Positions 35,438-45,608 are shown, counted from the stretch's first letter. The stretch: DNA of 64,000 nt from Candidatus Pelagibacter sp. FZCC0015 (GCF_007833635.1 NZ_CP031125.1:682001-746000); one strand, 5' to 3'. A program made the numbers and translations. The notes: generated from the letters alone by a model not told the origin.

Positions 35438-36754
35438 ATGGTTAAGGATCAAGAATTTCTAAAATCTAAAGCTTCATATTGTTTGGATTTGGCAAAAAAA
35501 ATGGGAGCAACTGATGCAAGTGTTACAGTTGGTCACTCAATTTCAGAAACAGTTAATTTTAGAAATAAATCCCTAGAAGCTTCAGATAGATCAGATGGAT
35601 TGGCATTAAGTATTGAAACTTATTTAGGTAAAAGAAGATCATCAATTTCATCATCAAATTTACTAGATGAAAATTTAAAAACTTTAATTGAAAAGTGCTT
35701 TGAAACTACAAAAATTACACCAGAGGATGAATTTAATTCTTTGCCTGATAAAAATTTATTAGCTAAACAAATTAGTAGTCTTAATTTGTATGATGAAACA
35801 AGATTCGAAAACGATAAAAAAATAAAATATTTAAAAGATTTAGAGGAGTCTGCTTCATCAAATAATCAAATCATAAATACAGAATCTAGTTTTACTGAAA
35901 ATAAATCGAATTTTATACTTGCAAATAGTGACGGTTTTTGTGACGGTTATAAAACTTCTTCTTTTACTACTTCTTGCGTAACAGTTGCAAAAGATGAAAA
36001 TAGCATGGAAAGAGACTACGAGTTTTCTAGCAAACGTCATTTGTCTGATATTAAGCAAGCAATAGATCTCGGAAATAAAGCTGCCAAGCAAACTATTAGA
36101 AAATTGAGCCCTAAAAAAATTGGAAGTGAAAAGATCAGCATAATTTTTGATAAAAGAATTTCAAAGGGAATGTTAAGTGTTTTTGCAAGTGCAATATCTG
36201 CCTCCGCAATTGCAAGAGGTACTTCATTTTTAAAGGATAAAATTGGTGAACAGGTTTTTGCTGATTCGATAAATGTGATTGATAAACCCGATATAATTAA
36301 AGGAATGGGTTCTCAAAACTTTGATGCAGAGGGTGTAAACTCAAATACATTACAACTTATAGAGAGTGGAATACTTAAAAATTATCTTGTCGACACATAC
36401 AATGGAAAAAAATTAAATTTACAATCAAATGGAAGAAGTGGTGGAACTACCAATTTATATTTTGAAAAAGGAAATATAAGCTATGAGGATCTTATGAAAA
36501 AAAATTCAAGAAGTCTTTATATTACCGAAACTATTGGTCACGGATCTAATCTTGTAACAGGAGATTATTCAGTAGGGGCCACTGGTTTTTTGGTTGAAGA
36601 TGGAGAATTTAAATATCCTGTTAATGAAATAACAATTGCTGGAAATTTTAAGGATATGTTCAAAAATATTATTTTAGCTAATGATTTAGAATTTGAATAT
36701 TCAGTCAATTCACCAACTATGATGATAGAAGGTATGACTGTTGCAGGAAAATGA
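35438..36754 (+). CDS. pmbA: TldE/PmbA, partner of TldD
   Basis: A 438-residue TldE (PmbA) protein, homologous to TldD but lacking the HExxxH zinc site, as expected for the non-catalytic partner. Recognisable blocks are MGATDASVTVGHS at the N-terminus, QNFDAEGVNSNTLQLIESGI in the centre and LVTGDYSVGATGFLVEDGE near the end. It forms the substrate channel with TldD. It follows tldD after 2 nt, and its stop overlaps the start of the FAD oxidoreductase (ATGA), so the three form one transcription unit. Confidence 0.94.
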   Translation: MVKDQEFLKSKASYCLDLAKKMGATDASVTVGHSISETVNFRNKSLEASDRSDGLALSIETYLGKRRSSISSSNLLDENLKTLIEKCFETTKITPEDEFNSLPDKNLLAKQISSLNLYDETRFENDKKIKYLKDLEESASSNNQIINTESSFTENKSNFILANSDGFCDGYKTSSFTTSCVTVAKDENSMERDYEFSSKRHLSDIKQAIDLGNKAAKQTIRKLSPKKIGSEKISIIFDKRISKGMLSVFASAISASAIARGTSFLKDKIGEQVFADSINVIDKPDIIKGMGSQNFDAEGVNSNTLQLIESGILKNYLVDTYNGKKLNLQSNGRSGGTTNLYFEKGNISYEDLMKKNSRSLYITETIGHGSNLVTGDYSVGATGFLVEDGEFKYPVNEITIAGNFKDMFKNIILANDLEFEYSVNSPTMMIEGMTVAGK

Positions 36755-37722
36755 GTAGTTATTGTGTAATTGGCTCTGGAATTTCTGGAGCAACAATAGC
36801 TAATTTGTTAAGTAAAAAAAATTCTGTACACATTTATGATAAAGCTCGGGGCCCTGGTGGCAGATCTTCTTTTAAAAGATTAAATAATTCAAAAGGATTT
36901 GATCACGGGGCACAATATATTTCCCCAAAAACAATTCAATTTAAAAAATTTATTACAAATTTACGTAAAAAAAAAATTCTAAAAAAATGGAGTGGCAAAC
37001 ATATTTTTTTAAACAAATTAAAAAAAGAAAACAAAAATCATGTTAAAATAATTGGCTACAAGGGTAACAATGATATTAGCAAACATTTAATAAAGAATAT
37101 AAATTGTAATTTTCAAAGCGAGTTAGAGAAGATTAAATTTGTAAATAAAAAGTGGGAGCTAGTCTTTAAGAATAATAAAACAAAATATTATGATAAATTA
37201 GTATTAACTTGCCCATTCCCACAATTAAAAAAATTATCAAAAAAATTTATTAAGGATCCATTCATTAAGCAAAAAATCAAAATGGATGCAAATATTACAG
37301 TCATGATCGAAATTAAAAAAACAAATAAAAACATATCAAGTTATTTATTTAACGATAAAATTTTAGGATGGGCTGCTAAAGAAAATAGTAAAAAAAGATT
37401 TAAAAGTAATAATGATTTATGGACTTTACAAAGTACAAGCCTATGGGCAAATAAAAAAATAAATAAAAATAGAGAAAATAAAGAAAAAAACTCAAAGATT
37501 TTAATTGATCAATTTTTTAAACTTACTGGAATTAAAAAAACAAAAATATTAACTTCATTAAATCATGGTTGGAAATATTCTTCAAATTCTAGATCTTTAA
37601 AAATTAAAAGTTATTGGAATAACAAATTAAATTTAGGAGTATGTGCAGATTGGTTTGTAGGTCCTAGAGTAGAGGCTGGATGGATAAGTGCCAACGATCT
37701 TTATAAAAAAATAAATAAATAA
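36751..37722 (+). CDS. FAD/NAD(P)-binding oxidoreductase (renalase-like amine oxidase)
   Basis: A 323-residue flavoprotein with the dinucleotide-binding motif VIGSGISGATIANLL at residues 6-20, and YDKARGPGGRSSFKRLNN downstream as in renalase-like and FAD-dependent amine oxidases. FDHGAQYIS follows, and the C-terminal LGVCADWFVGPRVEAGWISA is the usual FAD-contacting end. The middle is Lys/Asn-rich. Substrate unknown. It is translationally coupled to pmbA by a 4-nt overlap. Confidence 0.85.
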   Translation: MSSYCVIGSGISGATIANLLSKKNSVHIYDKARGPGGRSSFKRLNNSKGFDHGAQYISPKTIQFKKFITNLRKKKILKKWSGKHIFLNKLKKENKNHVKIIGYKGNNDISKHLIKNINCNFQSELEKIKFVNKKWELVFKNNKTKYYDKLVLTCPFPQLKKLSKKFIKDPFIKQKIKMDANITVMIEIKKTNKNISSYLFNDKILGWAAKENSKKRFKSNNDLWTLQSTSLWANKKINKNRENKEKNSKILIDQFFKLTGIKKTKILTSLNHGWKYSSNSRSLKIKSYWNNKLNLGVCADWFVGPRVEAGWISANDLYKKINK

Positions 37723-37724
37723 TT

Positions 37725-38405
37725 TTATTCAAGATTTTTTAAGCGATATTCCCAATTTCCCATTCTCTCATATGTAATTTTAACAATCACTGAAGTTTTT
37801 TTATCAAGCCAAATGTCAAAATTTAATTTTTTATCTTCAGGAAGAGACATATCTTTAGACGTAAGTTTGAAATGATCTGTCTCGTATTCTTTACCATTAA
37901 TTGAAATGTTTTCCTTACCAATAAAAGTAACAATTTGTTCTTTAATACTTCCAGAAATAGGACTTATTTGGCTTTCTGCTTGTAAAATTTTATGACTCCA
38001 CCAATTCCCAATAATATTTTTAACAGAAGCTTCACCAGAATATGAGGATCCTTTGATCTCAAACTTTTTATTATTTTTATCTAGTTTTAAGTTTACAAAT
38101 TTTTCTTTTTTATTTTGAAGTGTTTTTGATTGAAAAGATATTAAATTATCTTTTAAATAAATTTCCTCCCCATATCCTTCTACTTTAAATATTGTTGCAG
38201 ATAGTAATTTTACCTCAAATTTATATTGATTTTTTACTATCGTTTTTTCACCATCTCTTTTAAAAAAATAATTGTTATAACCAATTACTTCATCATTTCT
38301 CAAGATCTCCATTTCTATTTTGTCAAATTTGTTATAATGACCTATATGAGCCAAAGAAATTGATGAAAAAAATACAACAATTAAAATAATTGCAAACTTT
38401 TTCAT
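37725..38405 (-). CDS. DUF6134-like exported protein
   Basis: A 226-residue protein with a Sec signal peptide (cleavage near residue 19, SSISLAHIGHY). The mature part is mostly beta-strand: EMEILRNDEVIGYNNYFFKR, then NWWSHKILQAESQISPISGS, and a final DIWLDKKTSVIVKITYERMG. This pattern fits the DUF6134 family of periplasmic proteins of unknown function. It is convergent with the FAD oxidoreductase (2 nt apart) and divergent from the YczE-like gene. Confidence 0.7.
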   Translation of the reverse strand: MKKFAIILIVVFFSSISLAHIGHYNKFDKIEMEILRNDEVIGYNNYFFKRDGEKTIVKNQYKFEVKLLSATIFKVEGYGEEIYLKDNLISFQSKTLQNKKEKFVNLKLDKNNKKFEIKGSSYSGEASVKNIIGNWWSHKILQAESQISPISGSIKEQIVTFIGKENISINGKEYETDHFKLTSKDMSLPEDKKLNFDIWLDKKTSVIVKITYERMGNWEYRLKNLE

Positions 38406-38458
38406 TTGCTGGTTACAATATTAGAATTTTTCATTAATAGATATAGCTTATTACTATT

Positions 38459-39106
38459 ATGTTTTTAAAAATAAAAAAAATTCCAAAAGTAAAATGGAGC
38501 TCAGAAAAACCATTTAATTTTAAACCAAAGTTTTCTACATTTTTTTTCTTATGTTTTGGTTTGTCTTTATTTGGATTGGGTGAAGGATTATTAATTGTTT
38601 CATTCACAGGAGCCTCACCTTGGAGTGTTCTAGCCCAAGGTATTTCCTTAAATGTTAATTTAAGTATTGGAACTATCACTTTATTAATAAGTATTGCTGT
38701 TTTAATTTTATGGATTCCTCTTGGCCAAAAACCAGGGATGGGCACAATATTTAATGCTTTGATAATTGCAATTATGATTGATCTTTGTATCAAATATGTT
38801 CCAACACCGTCAAATTATATTCATCAATTATTGTTAGCTGTAATTTCTGTAATCATGGTTGGAATAGGTGGGGGTATTTACTTGGTATCAAACTTAGGAG
38901 CCGGTCCTAGAGATGGATTGATGATAGGATTACAAAAATTAACTAATTTTCCTATAGCTGTTGTAAGAGCAATATTAGAAATTTCAGTTGTAAGTATTGG
39001 ATGGTATTTAGGAGGTACAGTGGGAGTTGGAACTTTATTGTTCGCATTTGGCATAGGTCCTTGCGTTGCTCTAGGACTTTATTTAGTTGATAAAACTTTT
39101 GATTAA
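38459..39106 (+). CDS. YczE/YyaS/YitT-like membrane protein
   Basis: A 215-residue membrane protein with five to six helices. Characteristic segments are FGLSLFGLGEGLLIVS followed by TGASPWSVLAQGIS, then LGQKPGMGTIFNALIIA, and GIYLVSNLGAGPRDGLMIGL near residue 140. The last, repeating the GAxPxD/W-x-x-L pattern of the first, marks the YczE family. The function is not established; relatives are proposed transporters. It is convergent with typA, overlapping by 4 nt. Confidence 0.8.
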   Translation: MFLKIKKIPKVKWSSEKPFNFKPKFSTFFFLCFGLSLFGLGEGLLIVSFTGASPWSVLAQGISLNVNLSIGTITLLISIAVLILWIPLGQKPGMGTIFNALIIAIMIDLCIKYVPTPSNYIHQLLLAVISVIMVGIGGGIYLVSNLGAGPRDGLMIGLQKLTNFPIAVVRAILEISVVSIGWYLGGTVGVGTLLFAFGIGPCVALGLYLVDKTFD

Positions 39107-40929
39107 GCAGCAGCTATAGCTTTTTCGCTTTTTTTTCTTTCGTGGGGATCAAGAATTGCTTTTCTCAATCTACATGAGTCTGGAGTTATCTCTAAAGCTT
39201 CATCTGTATTAAGCATACTTAATTGTTCTGCAATTGACATTTTTCTTACAGGTGTAAGTACAACATTCTCATCTGTGCCCTGTGTTCTCATATTTGTTAG
39301 TTTCTTACCCTTCATTACATTAATGATCATATCACCTGGTTTAGGTGAAAGACCAACAATCATTCCAGGATAAACGGAGTCATTATGTGTAACAAACATT
39401 TCTCCTCTTGCCTGTAAGTTAAAGATTGCGAATGCAACAGCTTTTCCCTGTTCCATCGAGATTAAAGCTCCATTTCTTCTAGCTTCCATTTCTCCTTCGA
39501 AAGGACCATAGCTATGGAATATTCTGTTGATCACTCCATTGCCTTTTGTAAGCGTAAGAAATCTACTTGTGTAGCCCATTAACCCTCTAGTAGGTGCATG
39601 AAAAATTAATCTTTTTTTATTAGTTCCAGTATCTTTTAATTCTATTAATTTACCTTTTCTTCTGTTCATTGAATCAATTACTTTTGAAGAATGTTCTTCA
39701 TCAAGGTCCATAGTAATTTCTTCAATTGGCTCAAGTTTATTTCCACTTTCATCAGTTTTGTATAAAACCTTTGGAGGGCTAACTGTCATTTCAAAGCCCT
39801 CTCTTCTCATTTGAGTTAAAAGAATTTCTAACATTAGCTCACCTCTGCCACTAACTACAAAAGAGTCTTTTCCTTCGTTTTCTGAAAATGTAATACCTAC
39901 ATTATTTTGTGCCTCTTGAACTAATCTATCTCTTATTTGGGTGCTGGTTAGTTTTTTACCTTCAGTTCCAGCTAAAGGTGAAGTATTTACAGTAATTGTA
40001 ATTGACATAGTAGGAGGATCTATTGGAGTAGCAGCGATCGGCTCATTTACCTCTAGGTCACATATGGTATCAGCAACGTTTGCTTTTTCTAACCCGGCAA
40101 CAACTACAATATCTCCAGCCTCACCAACATCTATTGGAACTTTTTTTGTTCCTTCATATCTAAAAATTTTTGTTAATTTTCCTTCATCAACTTTTTCACC
40201 ATTTAAATTGATTGCTTTTATTGATTGATTAGCTTTTGCAGTGCCTTGTGTAATTCTTCCAACTAAACTTCTTCCTAAAAAACTATCTGCATAAAGTAGT
40301 GTTGACAACATTGCAAAAGGTTTAGTTTTGTCAAGTTCAGCAGGTTTTACATGATCAACAATTAAATCTAACAAAGGATTTAAATTTTCTCTTGGACCAT
40401 CAACTTCATGATCTGCCCAACCTGATCTTCCACTTGCATACAAAACTGGAAAATCTAATTGTTCTTCATTTGCATCTAAGCTAACAAATAAATCAAATGT
40501 TTCATCTAAAACTTCATTAGCTCTTTGATCAGCTTTATCTAATTTATTAATAACAACAATTGGTTTTAATCCTTGTTTAAGTGCTTTTGATAATACAAAT
40601 TTTGTTTGAGGCATTACACCTTCTGCAGAGTCAATTAATAACAACGCTCCGTCTGCCATACTTAAAACTCTTTCAACTTCAGCAGCAAAATCTCTGTGAC
40701 CTGGAGTATCGATTATATTTATTCTTGAATTTTTCCAATTAATTGAAGCAGGCTTAGCTAAAATTGTAATTCCTCTTTCTTTTTCAAGCTCACCCGAATC
40801 CATTAATCTTTCATCAACAACTTCATTATCTCTAAATGAACCACTCTGTTTCATTAAATTATCAATTAGAGTAGTTTTGCCATGATCAACATGGGCTATG
40901 ATCGTGATATTTTTGATATTATTGCTCAT
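39103..40929 (-). CDS. typA: ribosome-associated GTPase TypA/BipA
   Basis: A 608-residue translational GTPase with an N-terminal G domain: NITIIAHVDHGKTTLIDNLM (P-loop), RGITILAK (switch I), DTPGHRDFA (G3) and VINKLDKADQR (G4). Domains II, III and V and the TypA-specific C-terminal domain follow (LTNMRTQGTDENVVLTPVRK). It binds ribosomes and affects large-subunit assembly and stress adaptation. Length is normal. A 38-codon gene lies 85 nt upstream on the same strand. Confidence 0.97.
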   Translation of the reverse strand: MSNNIKNITIIAHVDHGKTTLIDNLMKQSGSFRDNEVVDERLMDSGELEKERGITILAKPASINWKNSRINIIDTPGHRDFAAEVERVLSMADGALLLIDSAEGVMPQTKFVLSKALKQGLKPIVVINKLDKADQRANEVLDETFDLFVSLDANEEQLDFPVLYASGRSGWADHEVDGPRENLNPLLDLIVDHVKPAELDKTKPFAMLSTLLYADSFLGRSLVGRITQGTAKANQSIKAINLNGEKVDEGKLTKIFRYEGTKKVPIDVGEAGDIVVVAGLEKANVADTICDLEVNEPIAATPIDPPTMSITITVNTSPLAGTEGKKLTSTQIRDRLVQEAQNNVGITFSENEGKDSFVVSGRGELMLEILLTQMRREGFEMTVSPPKVLYKTDESGNKLEPIEEITMDLDEEHSSKVIDSMNRRKGKLIELKDTGTNKKRLIFHAPTRGLMGYTSRFLTLTKGNGVINRIFHSYGPFEGEMEARRNGALISMEQGKAVAFAIFNLQARGEMFVTHNDSVYPGMIVGLSPKPGDMIINVMKGKKLTNMRTQGTDENVVLTPVRKMSIAEQLSMLNTDEALEITPDSCRLRKAILDPHERKKSEKAIAAA

Positions 40930-41014
40930 AAATTCTGGCTCTTATACATATTTAAAAGGATATTAAAACTCAAAAAAACTCATAACTGGCTTGAAAAATT
41001 TGAAATATTTACAA

Positions 41015-41131
41015 TTAATTTTGTTTTTTTTGCTTTTCTTTTTTAACTTTTCTTTTCTCTTTTAGAGTCAATTTAGGTTTTTTCTTTAAATTAGAATCTT
41101 TAAACGATTTACCGCTATATCTTTTTGACAT
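41015..41131 (-). CDS. 38-residue basic peptide, unknown
   Basis: The complement strand has an ATG at 41131 and a TAA ending at 41015. The peptide begins MSKRYSGKSFKDSNLKKKPK and continues LTLKEKRKVKKEKQ, about 40% Lys plus Arg, with a Ser/Gly/Tyr-containing head and a helical basic tail. The non-random N-terminus and clean start and stop in an otherwise gene-free 245-nt gap support a real small gene. Such peptides often bind RNA or ribosomes, but that is inference. It is followed by typA on the same strand. Confidence 0.5.
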   Translation of the reverse strand: MSKRYSGKSFKDSNLKKKPKLTLKEKRKVKKEKQKKQN

Positions 41132-41174
41132 TTTTATAATATTATAAGCTAAGTTAATTTATTTATCATTATAA

Positions 41175-41864
41175 ATGTATTTTGTTCATTTAGGAGCGGG
41201 AGCAGGAGATCAAGATTCTAGAGCAAATTTTAGATGTGGGTTCACTGAATTTATTAAAAAAAAATACGATAATAAATCAAAGGTTTTTGTTGTTGAGGCA
41301 AATAAATTAAACATCGAAAAACTTAAATTTTGCTATAGGAACTATAAAAATATAAATATTCATAATATCGCTATATCAACTAAAAATTTAGAGGAATTAA
41401 CTTTTTATTATGCAAAAGATGATGCACCACATTTTCAAGTTTGTTCTTCTGATTTTGATCACGTAAAAAAAAATTATCCAAATTCAGATATAGAAAAATT
41501 TACTGTTAAATCATTCACTATTAATAATTTTTTTGAAAATAATTCAATTAATGAGATTGATTATTTAAGCATTGATATAGAGGGTTTAGATTTTGAGGTA
41601 ATCATGTCAATTGATTTTAGTAAATACAATATAAAAAATATTTCTATTGAATATCTTCATTTAACAAAAAATCAGAAAAAAAAATTAATAAGTTTTTTAA
41701 CAAAATCAGGATATTCTTACTGTGGATTTGGTTATGATCATAATAATTTTGATTATCTTTTTTGTAAAAAAAAAATTTTTTGGAATAGATTACTATCTAA
41801 ATTAATTCATAGGATCAGTATAAAACATTATAAGATTTTAAATAATTTTTTATTAAATAATTAA
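41175..41864 (+). CDS. FkbM-family methyltransferase
   Basis: A 229-residue SAM-dependent methyltransferase. It starts YFVHLGAGAGDQDSRANFRC (a degenerate SAM-binding loop), has KVFVVEANKLNIEKL (acidic residue for ribose), and then INEIDYLSIDIEGLDFEVIM, the hallmark DIEG-x-x-x-E-V segment of FkbM enzymes. Such enzymes O-methylate sugars or other small acceptors. It stands alone on the + strand, is followed by a terminator, and begins a variable-looking stretch. Confidence 0.82.
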   Translation: MYFVHLGAGAGDQDSRANFRCGFTEFIKKKYDNKSKVFVVEANKLNIEKLKFCYRNYKNINIHNIAISTKNLEELTFYYAKDDAPHFQVCSSDFDHVKKNYPNSDIEKFTVKSFTINNFFENNSINEIDYLSIDIEGLDFEVIMSIDFSKYNIKNISIEYLHLTKNQKKKLISFLTKSGYSYCGFGYDHNNFDYLFCKKKIFWNRLLSKLIHRISIKHYKILNNFLLNN

Positions 41865-41886
41865 AAATTTAATTCGATTATAAAAA

Positions 41887-41912
41887 AAAAGGGCAGTAAA
41901 GACTGCTCTTTT
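41887..41912 (+). terminator. intrinsic terminator after FkbM gene
   Basis: GGGCAG at 41891-41896 pairs with CTGCTC at 41903-41908 (one G.U), extended outward by flanking A and T residues and followed by a T run. It lies about 25 nt after the methyltransferase stop codon. Confidence 0.8.
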
Positions 41913-42309
41913 TGAATTTTACTTTAAGAGTAGAGGGTTACATTCTCATACCGCAAACCAAAACATAATAAAATCAACACCTTTTAATTTACTACATTGT
42001 AACCACGTGAATTCTGACCTCAAACTAGTCCAACTTTCAGAAGATTACTACATTGAATAATTGATATTCAATTTAGCGTCTCAATACTTACTTGTTTTAT
42101 TTTTATTTTTTTTTTGCGCACACCCATTCCATCAAAGTGTGTTAGAAATTTAATCAATCTTGGGTTTTTAATGTCTTATAAAAAAGAAAGTATAATTCTA
42201 CCTGATGAAAAAATAATTAGTCACAATATCTGTAATGTAGAATTACAATCTAATATTATTATGTTTAATTGTTTTGTAATTTTTTAGAAAGTATATAAAT
42301 TATAAATTT
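41913..42309. other. gene-poor intergenic region of about 400 bp
   Basis: No convincing gene is visible. Contents: two copies of TTACTACATTG about 54 nt apart (near 41992 and 42046), and an 8-bp inverted repeat with arms ATTGAATA (42052-42059) and TATTCAAT (42065-42072). A T-rich tract lies near 42096-42115, and an open frame of up to 58 codons (from TTG at 42114 to 42287) has no recognisable protein. It may be a decayed gene or a promoter region for the downstream methyltransferase. Confidence 0.4.
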
Positions 42310-43137
42310 ATGAATAATTTGTTATTAAAATTAATTAGAAATTTAATAAGACCCCATAAAATACCAAAAAAGATATTTAACAAATTAAATTATTATTTTA
42401 ATTTTAAAAAATACAATCAAAATTTCTTTGAAAAAGAGCAAAATGATATATTTAAATATTTTGGTTTAAATAGAGAAGAAGGAATTAAAAAGTTAACACT
42501 CATAAAAAAAGAACTTGGTTTTAAATCAAGAGATAGTGGGATGAGTTCAGAACATGAGGTTATTTTTTCAAGTCTTTCTTTAAGCAAAAATAAATCAATT
42601 ACTGATATATTAGAAATTGGTACCTTTGATGGTTTTAATGCTTTGCTATTATCAAATTTATTTCCTAACTCTAATATTGATACTATTGACTTGCCTGAAA
42701 ATGATGATGACTTTATAAATTTTTATAATAGGAAAGATAATATTATTAAATTTATTCAAGACAGGAATATTATTTTATCTAAAAATAAAAATATTAATTA
42801 TAGTCCTCTTAACTCATTAAAATTATTAAACTATAAAAAAAAATATGATTTAATTTGGATTGATGGCGCTCACGGATATCCAGTAGTTTGTATTGATATT
42901 ATTAATTCACTTAATATTTTAAAAGAAAATGGTTTAATTTTATGTGATGATGTCCATTTAAAATTAAATCAAAGTAATTCAGACATAATGTATAGTTCAA
43001 TCGCTACTTATGAAACATTAAACGAGTTAAAAAAAGAGGATTTAATTAACTTTAGATTGATATATAAAAGATTGGGTGCTGAACATAATTGTATAGAAAA
43101 TGAAAGAAAATTTGTAGCAATAGTTTCAAAAATTTAA
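42310..43137 (+). CDS. class I SAM-dependent methyltransferase (Methyltransf_24-like)
   Basis: A 275-residue protein with an N-terminal basic, helical part of about 80 residues and then a Rossmann methyltransferase: ILEIGTFDGFNALLLSNLFP (SAM loop, about residue 100), IDTIDLPEND, KYDLIWIDGAHGYPVV (about residue 185) and NGLILCDDVHL. The ID-GAH motif resembles methyltransferases acting on sugars or cephalosporin-like hydroxylation-linked substrates; the actual acceptor is unknown. It is very AT-rich, and stands between two gene-free gaps in a variable-looking island. Confidence 0.78.
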   Translation: MNNLLLKLIRNLIRPHKIPKKIFNKLNYYFNFKKYNQNFFEKEQNDIFKYFGLNREEGIKKLTLIKKELGFKSRDSGMSSEHEVIFSSLSLSKNKSITDILEIGTFDGFNALLLSNLFPNSNIDTIDLPENDDDFINFYNRKDNIIKFIQDRNIILSKNKNINYSPLNSLKLLNYKKKYDLIWIDGAHGYPVVCIDIINSLNILKENGLILCDDVHLKLNQSNSDIMYSSIATYETLNELKKEDLINFRLIYKRLGAEHNCIENERKFVAIVSKI

Positions 43138-43149
43138 TTTATTTTATAT

Positions 43150-43389
43150 TTAAAGATTATCTACCAGTCGCTTAATATTATTCTCAACTACAACTGACAT
43201 TATCCAATCTCGCTTTTGACAAAGTTGTTTAAATCTATCAATGGTATGTTTGTTGATTGTGTAATTAATTCTTTTCTTATGTTGTTTAATTTTTCCTTCT
43301 TTGAATTTCTAGGATGGGTATTCGGGAATTACATTCTCACTCACTGATTGAATAACTATTGAATTACCTTGTATTTTAAAATTGTTCAT
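43150..43389 (-). pseudogene. ribbon-helix-helix-like small protein gene interrupted by an in-frame TAG
   Basis: An 80-codon open frame on the complement strand begins at the ATG at 43389 (MNNFKIQGNSIVIQSVSENV, then IPEYPS). It is broken by TAG at 43309-43311 (codon 27), and continues in the same frame with KKRINYTINKHTIDRFKQLC, then QKRDWIMSVVVENNIKRLVD, to a TAA ending at 43150. The second part looks like a ribbon-helix-helix DNA-binding domain (strand, helix, turn, helix). It is most likely a recently inactivated mobile-element or regulatory gene. Confidence 0.55.
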
Positions 43390-43427
43390 TACTTGTTCAT
43401 TACTCATTCATTACTTTGTTCATTACT
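43384..43427. repeat. four tandem copies of an 11-12 bp unit
   Basis: The 10-mer GTTCATTACT (one copy ATTCATTACT) occurs at 43384, 43395, 43406 and 43418, at spacings of 11, 11 and 12 nt. On the complement strand each unit reads AGTAATGAAC and so carries an ATG in a different frame. The first copy contains the start codon of the broken ribbon-helix-helix gene. Replication slippage would explain it. Confidence 0.8.
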
Positions 43428-43445
43428 TTTATTTTCGTAGAGATA

Positions 43446-43476
43446 AAAAAAAAGGCGAGTAAAAACTCGCCTTTTT
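43446..43476 (-). terminator. intrinsic terminator of groESL
   Basis: A perfect inverted repeat: AAAAGGCGAGT (ending 43460) and ACTCGCCTTTT (43465-43475) with an AAAA loop, flanked by an A run that gives a long U tract on the - strand. It lies 25 nt beyond the groEL stop codon. Confidence 0.9.
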
Positions 43477-43501
43477 AAATTTCGTAGGTACGAAAAGGGT
43501 A

Positions 43502-45175
<1,674 letters not shown>

Positions 45176-45185
45176 TTAAATTAAA

Positions 45186-45476
45186 TTACTTAGTTGTAAT
45201 ACCCATAATGTCTGACTCTTTCATTATGCTGTACTCTTTACCATCAATTTTGACTTCAGTTCCTGACCATTTTCCAAATAAAACTTTGTCACCAACTTTC
45301 ACATCCATTGGAATTATTTTTCCATCTTCAGTTTTTGCTCCACCACCAATGGCAACCACTTTACCTTCTTGCGGTTTTTCTTGAGCTGTATCAGGTATAA
45401 TTATTCCTCCAGCAGTTTTTTCACTACTATCTAATACTTCAATTAGAACTCTGTCATGTAACGGTTTAAATTTCAT
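45186..45476 (-). CDS. groES: co-chaperonin GroES (10 kDa)
   Basis: A 96-residue Gro[22 protein letters not shown] at the N-terminus, the mobile loop region [19 protein letters not shown] (about residues 20-38) that binds GroEL, and [20 protein letters not shown] near the C-terminus. It caps the GroEL ring. It is the first gene of the groESL operon and has an AAGGAG ribosome site. No CIRCE (HrcA) inverted repeat is visible upstream. Confidence 0.98.
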   Translation of the reverse strand: MKFKPLHDRVLIEVLDSSEKTAGGIIIPDTAQEKPQEGKVVAIGGGAKTEDGKIIPMDVKVGDKVLFGKWSGTEVKIDGKEYSIMKESDIMGITTK

Positions 45477-45510
45477 AAATTCTCCTTAATAAATCTTTAT
45501 AAATATGAGC

Positions 45511-45541
45511 CTCATATAGATATTTCACAGTCTATTTCAAG
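45511..45541 (-). promoter_or_regulatory. heat-shock (RpoH)-type promoter of groESL
   Basis: On the - strand, CTTGAAA (complement of 45535-45541) is followed after 15 nt by CTATATGAG (complement of 45511-45519), i.e. CTTG-N18-CTATAT. This fits the alphaproteobacterial RpoH pattern. The start point would fall about 30 nt upstream of groES. It resembles the hsp20 promoter in this window. Confidence 0.6.
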
Positions 45542-45608
45542 ATATGAAAATATTTATAATATTAAAATTACTAGTAAATCCAAGATTTTATGGTTTATAC
45601 CTTAAAAT

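Noticed and set aside
38434..38793. 119-codon frame on the - strand opposite the YczE-like gene
   Set aside because: Antisense to a gene with clear family motifs; no recognisable protein of its own.
41940..41985. Possible tRNA-like segment (GTAGAGGGTTACATTCTC)
   Set aside because: No acceptor stem, no T-arm consensus and no CCA; does not fold as a tRNA.
42114..42287. Open frame of up to 58 codons with an N-terminal part slightly like the start of ORF6N-type phage proteins (IILPDEKII)
   Set aside because: Only a handful of residues match, the rest does not, and the best start is a TTG in a T tract. Not supportable as a gene.
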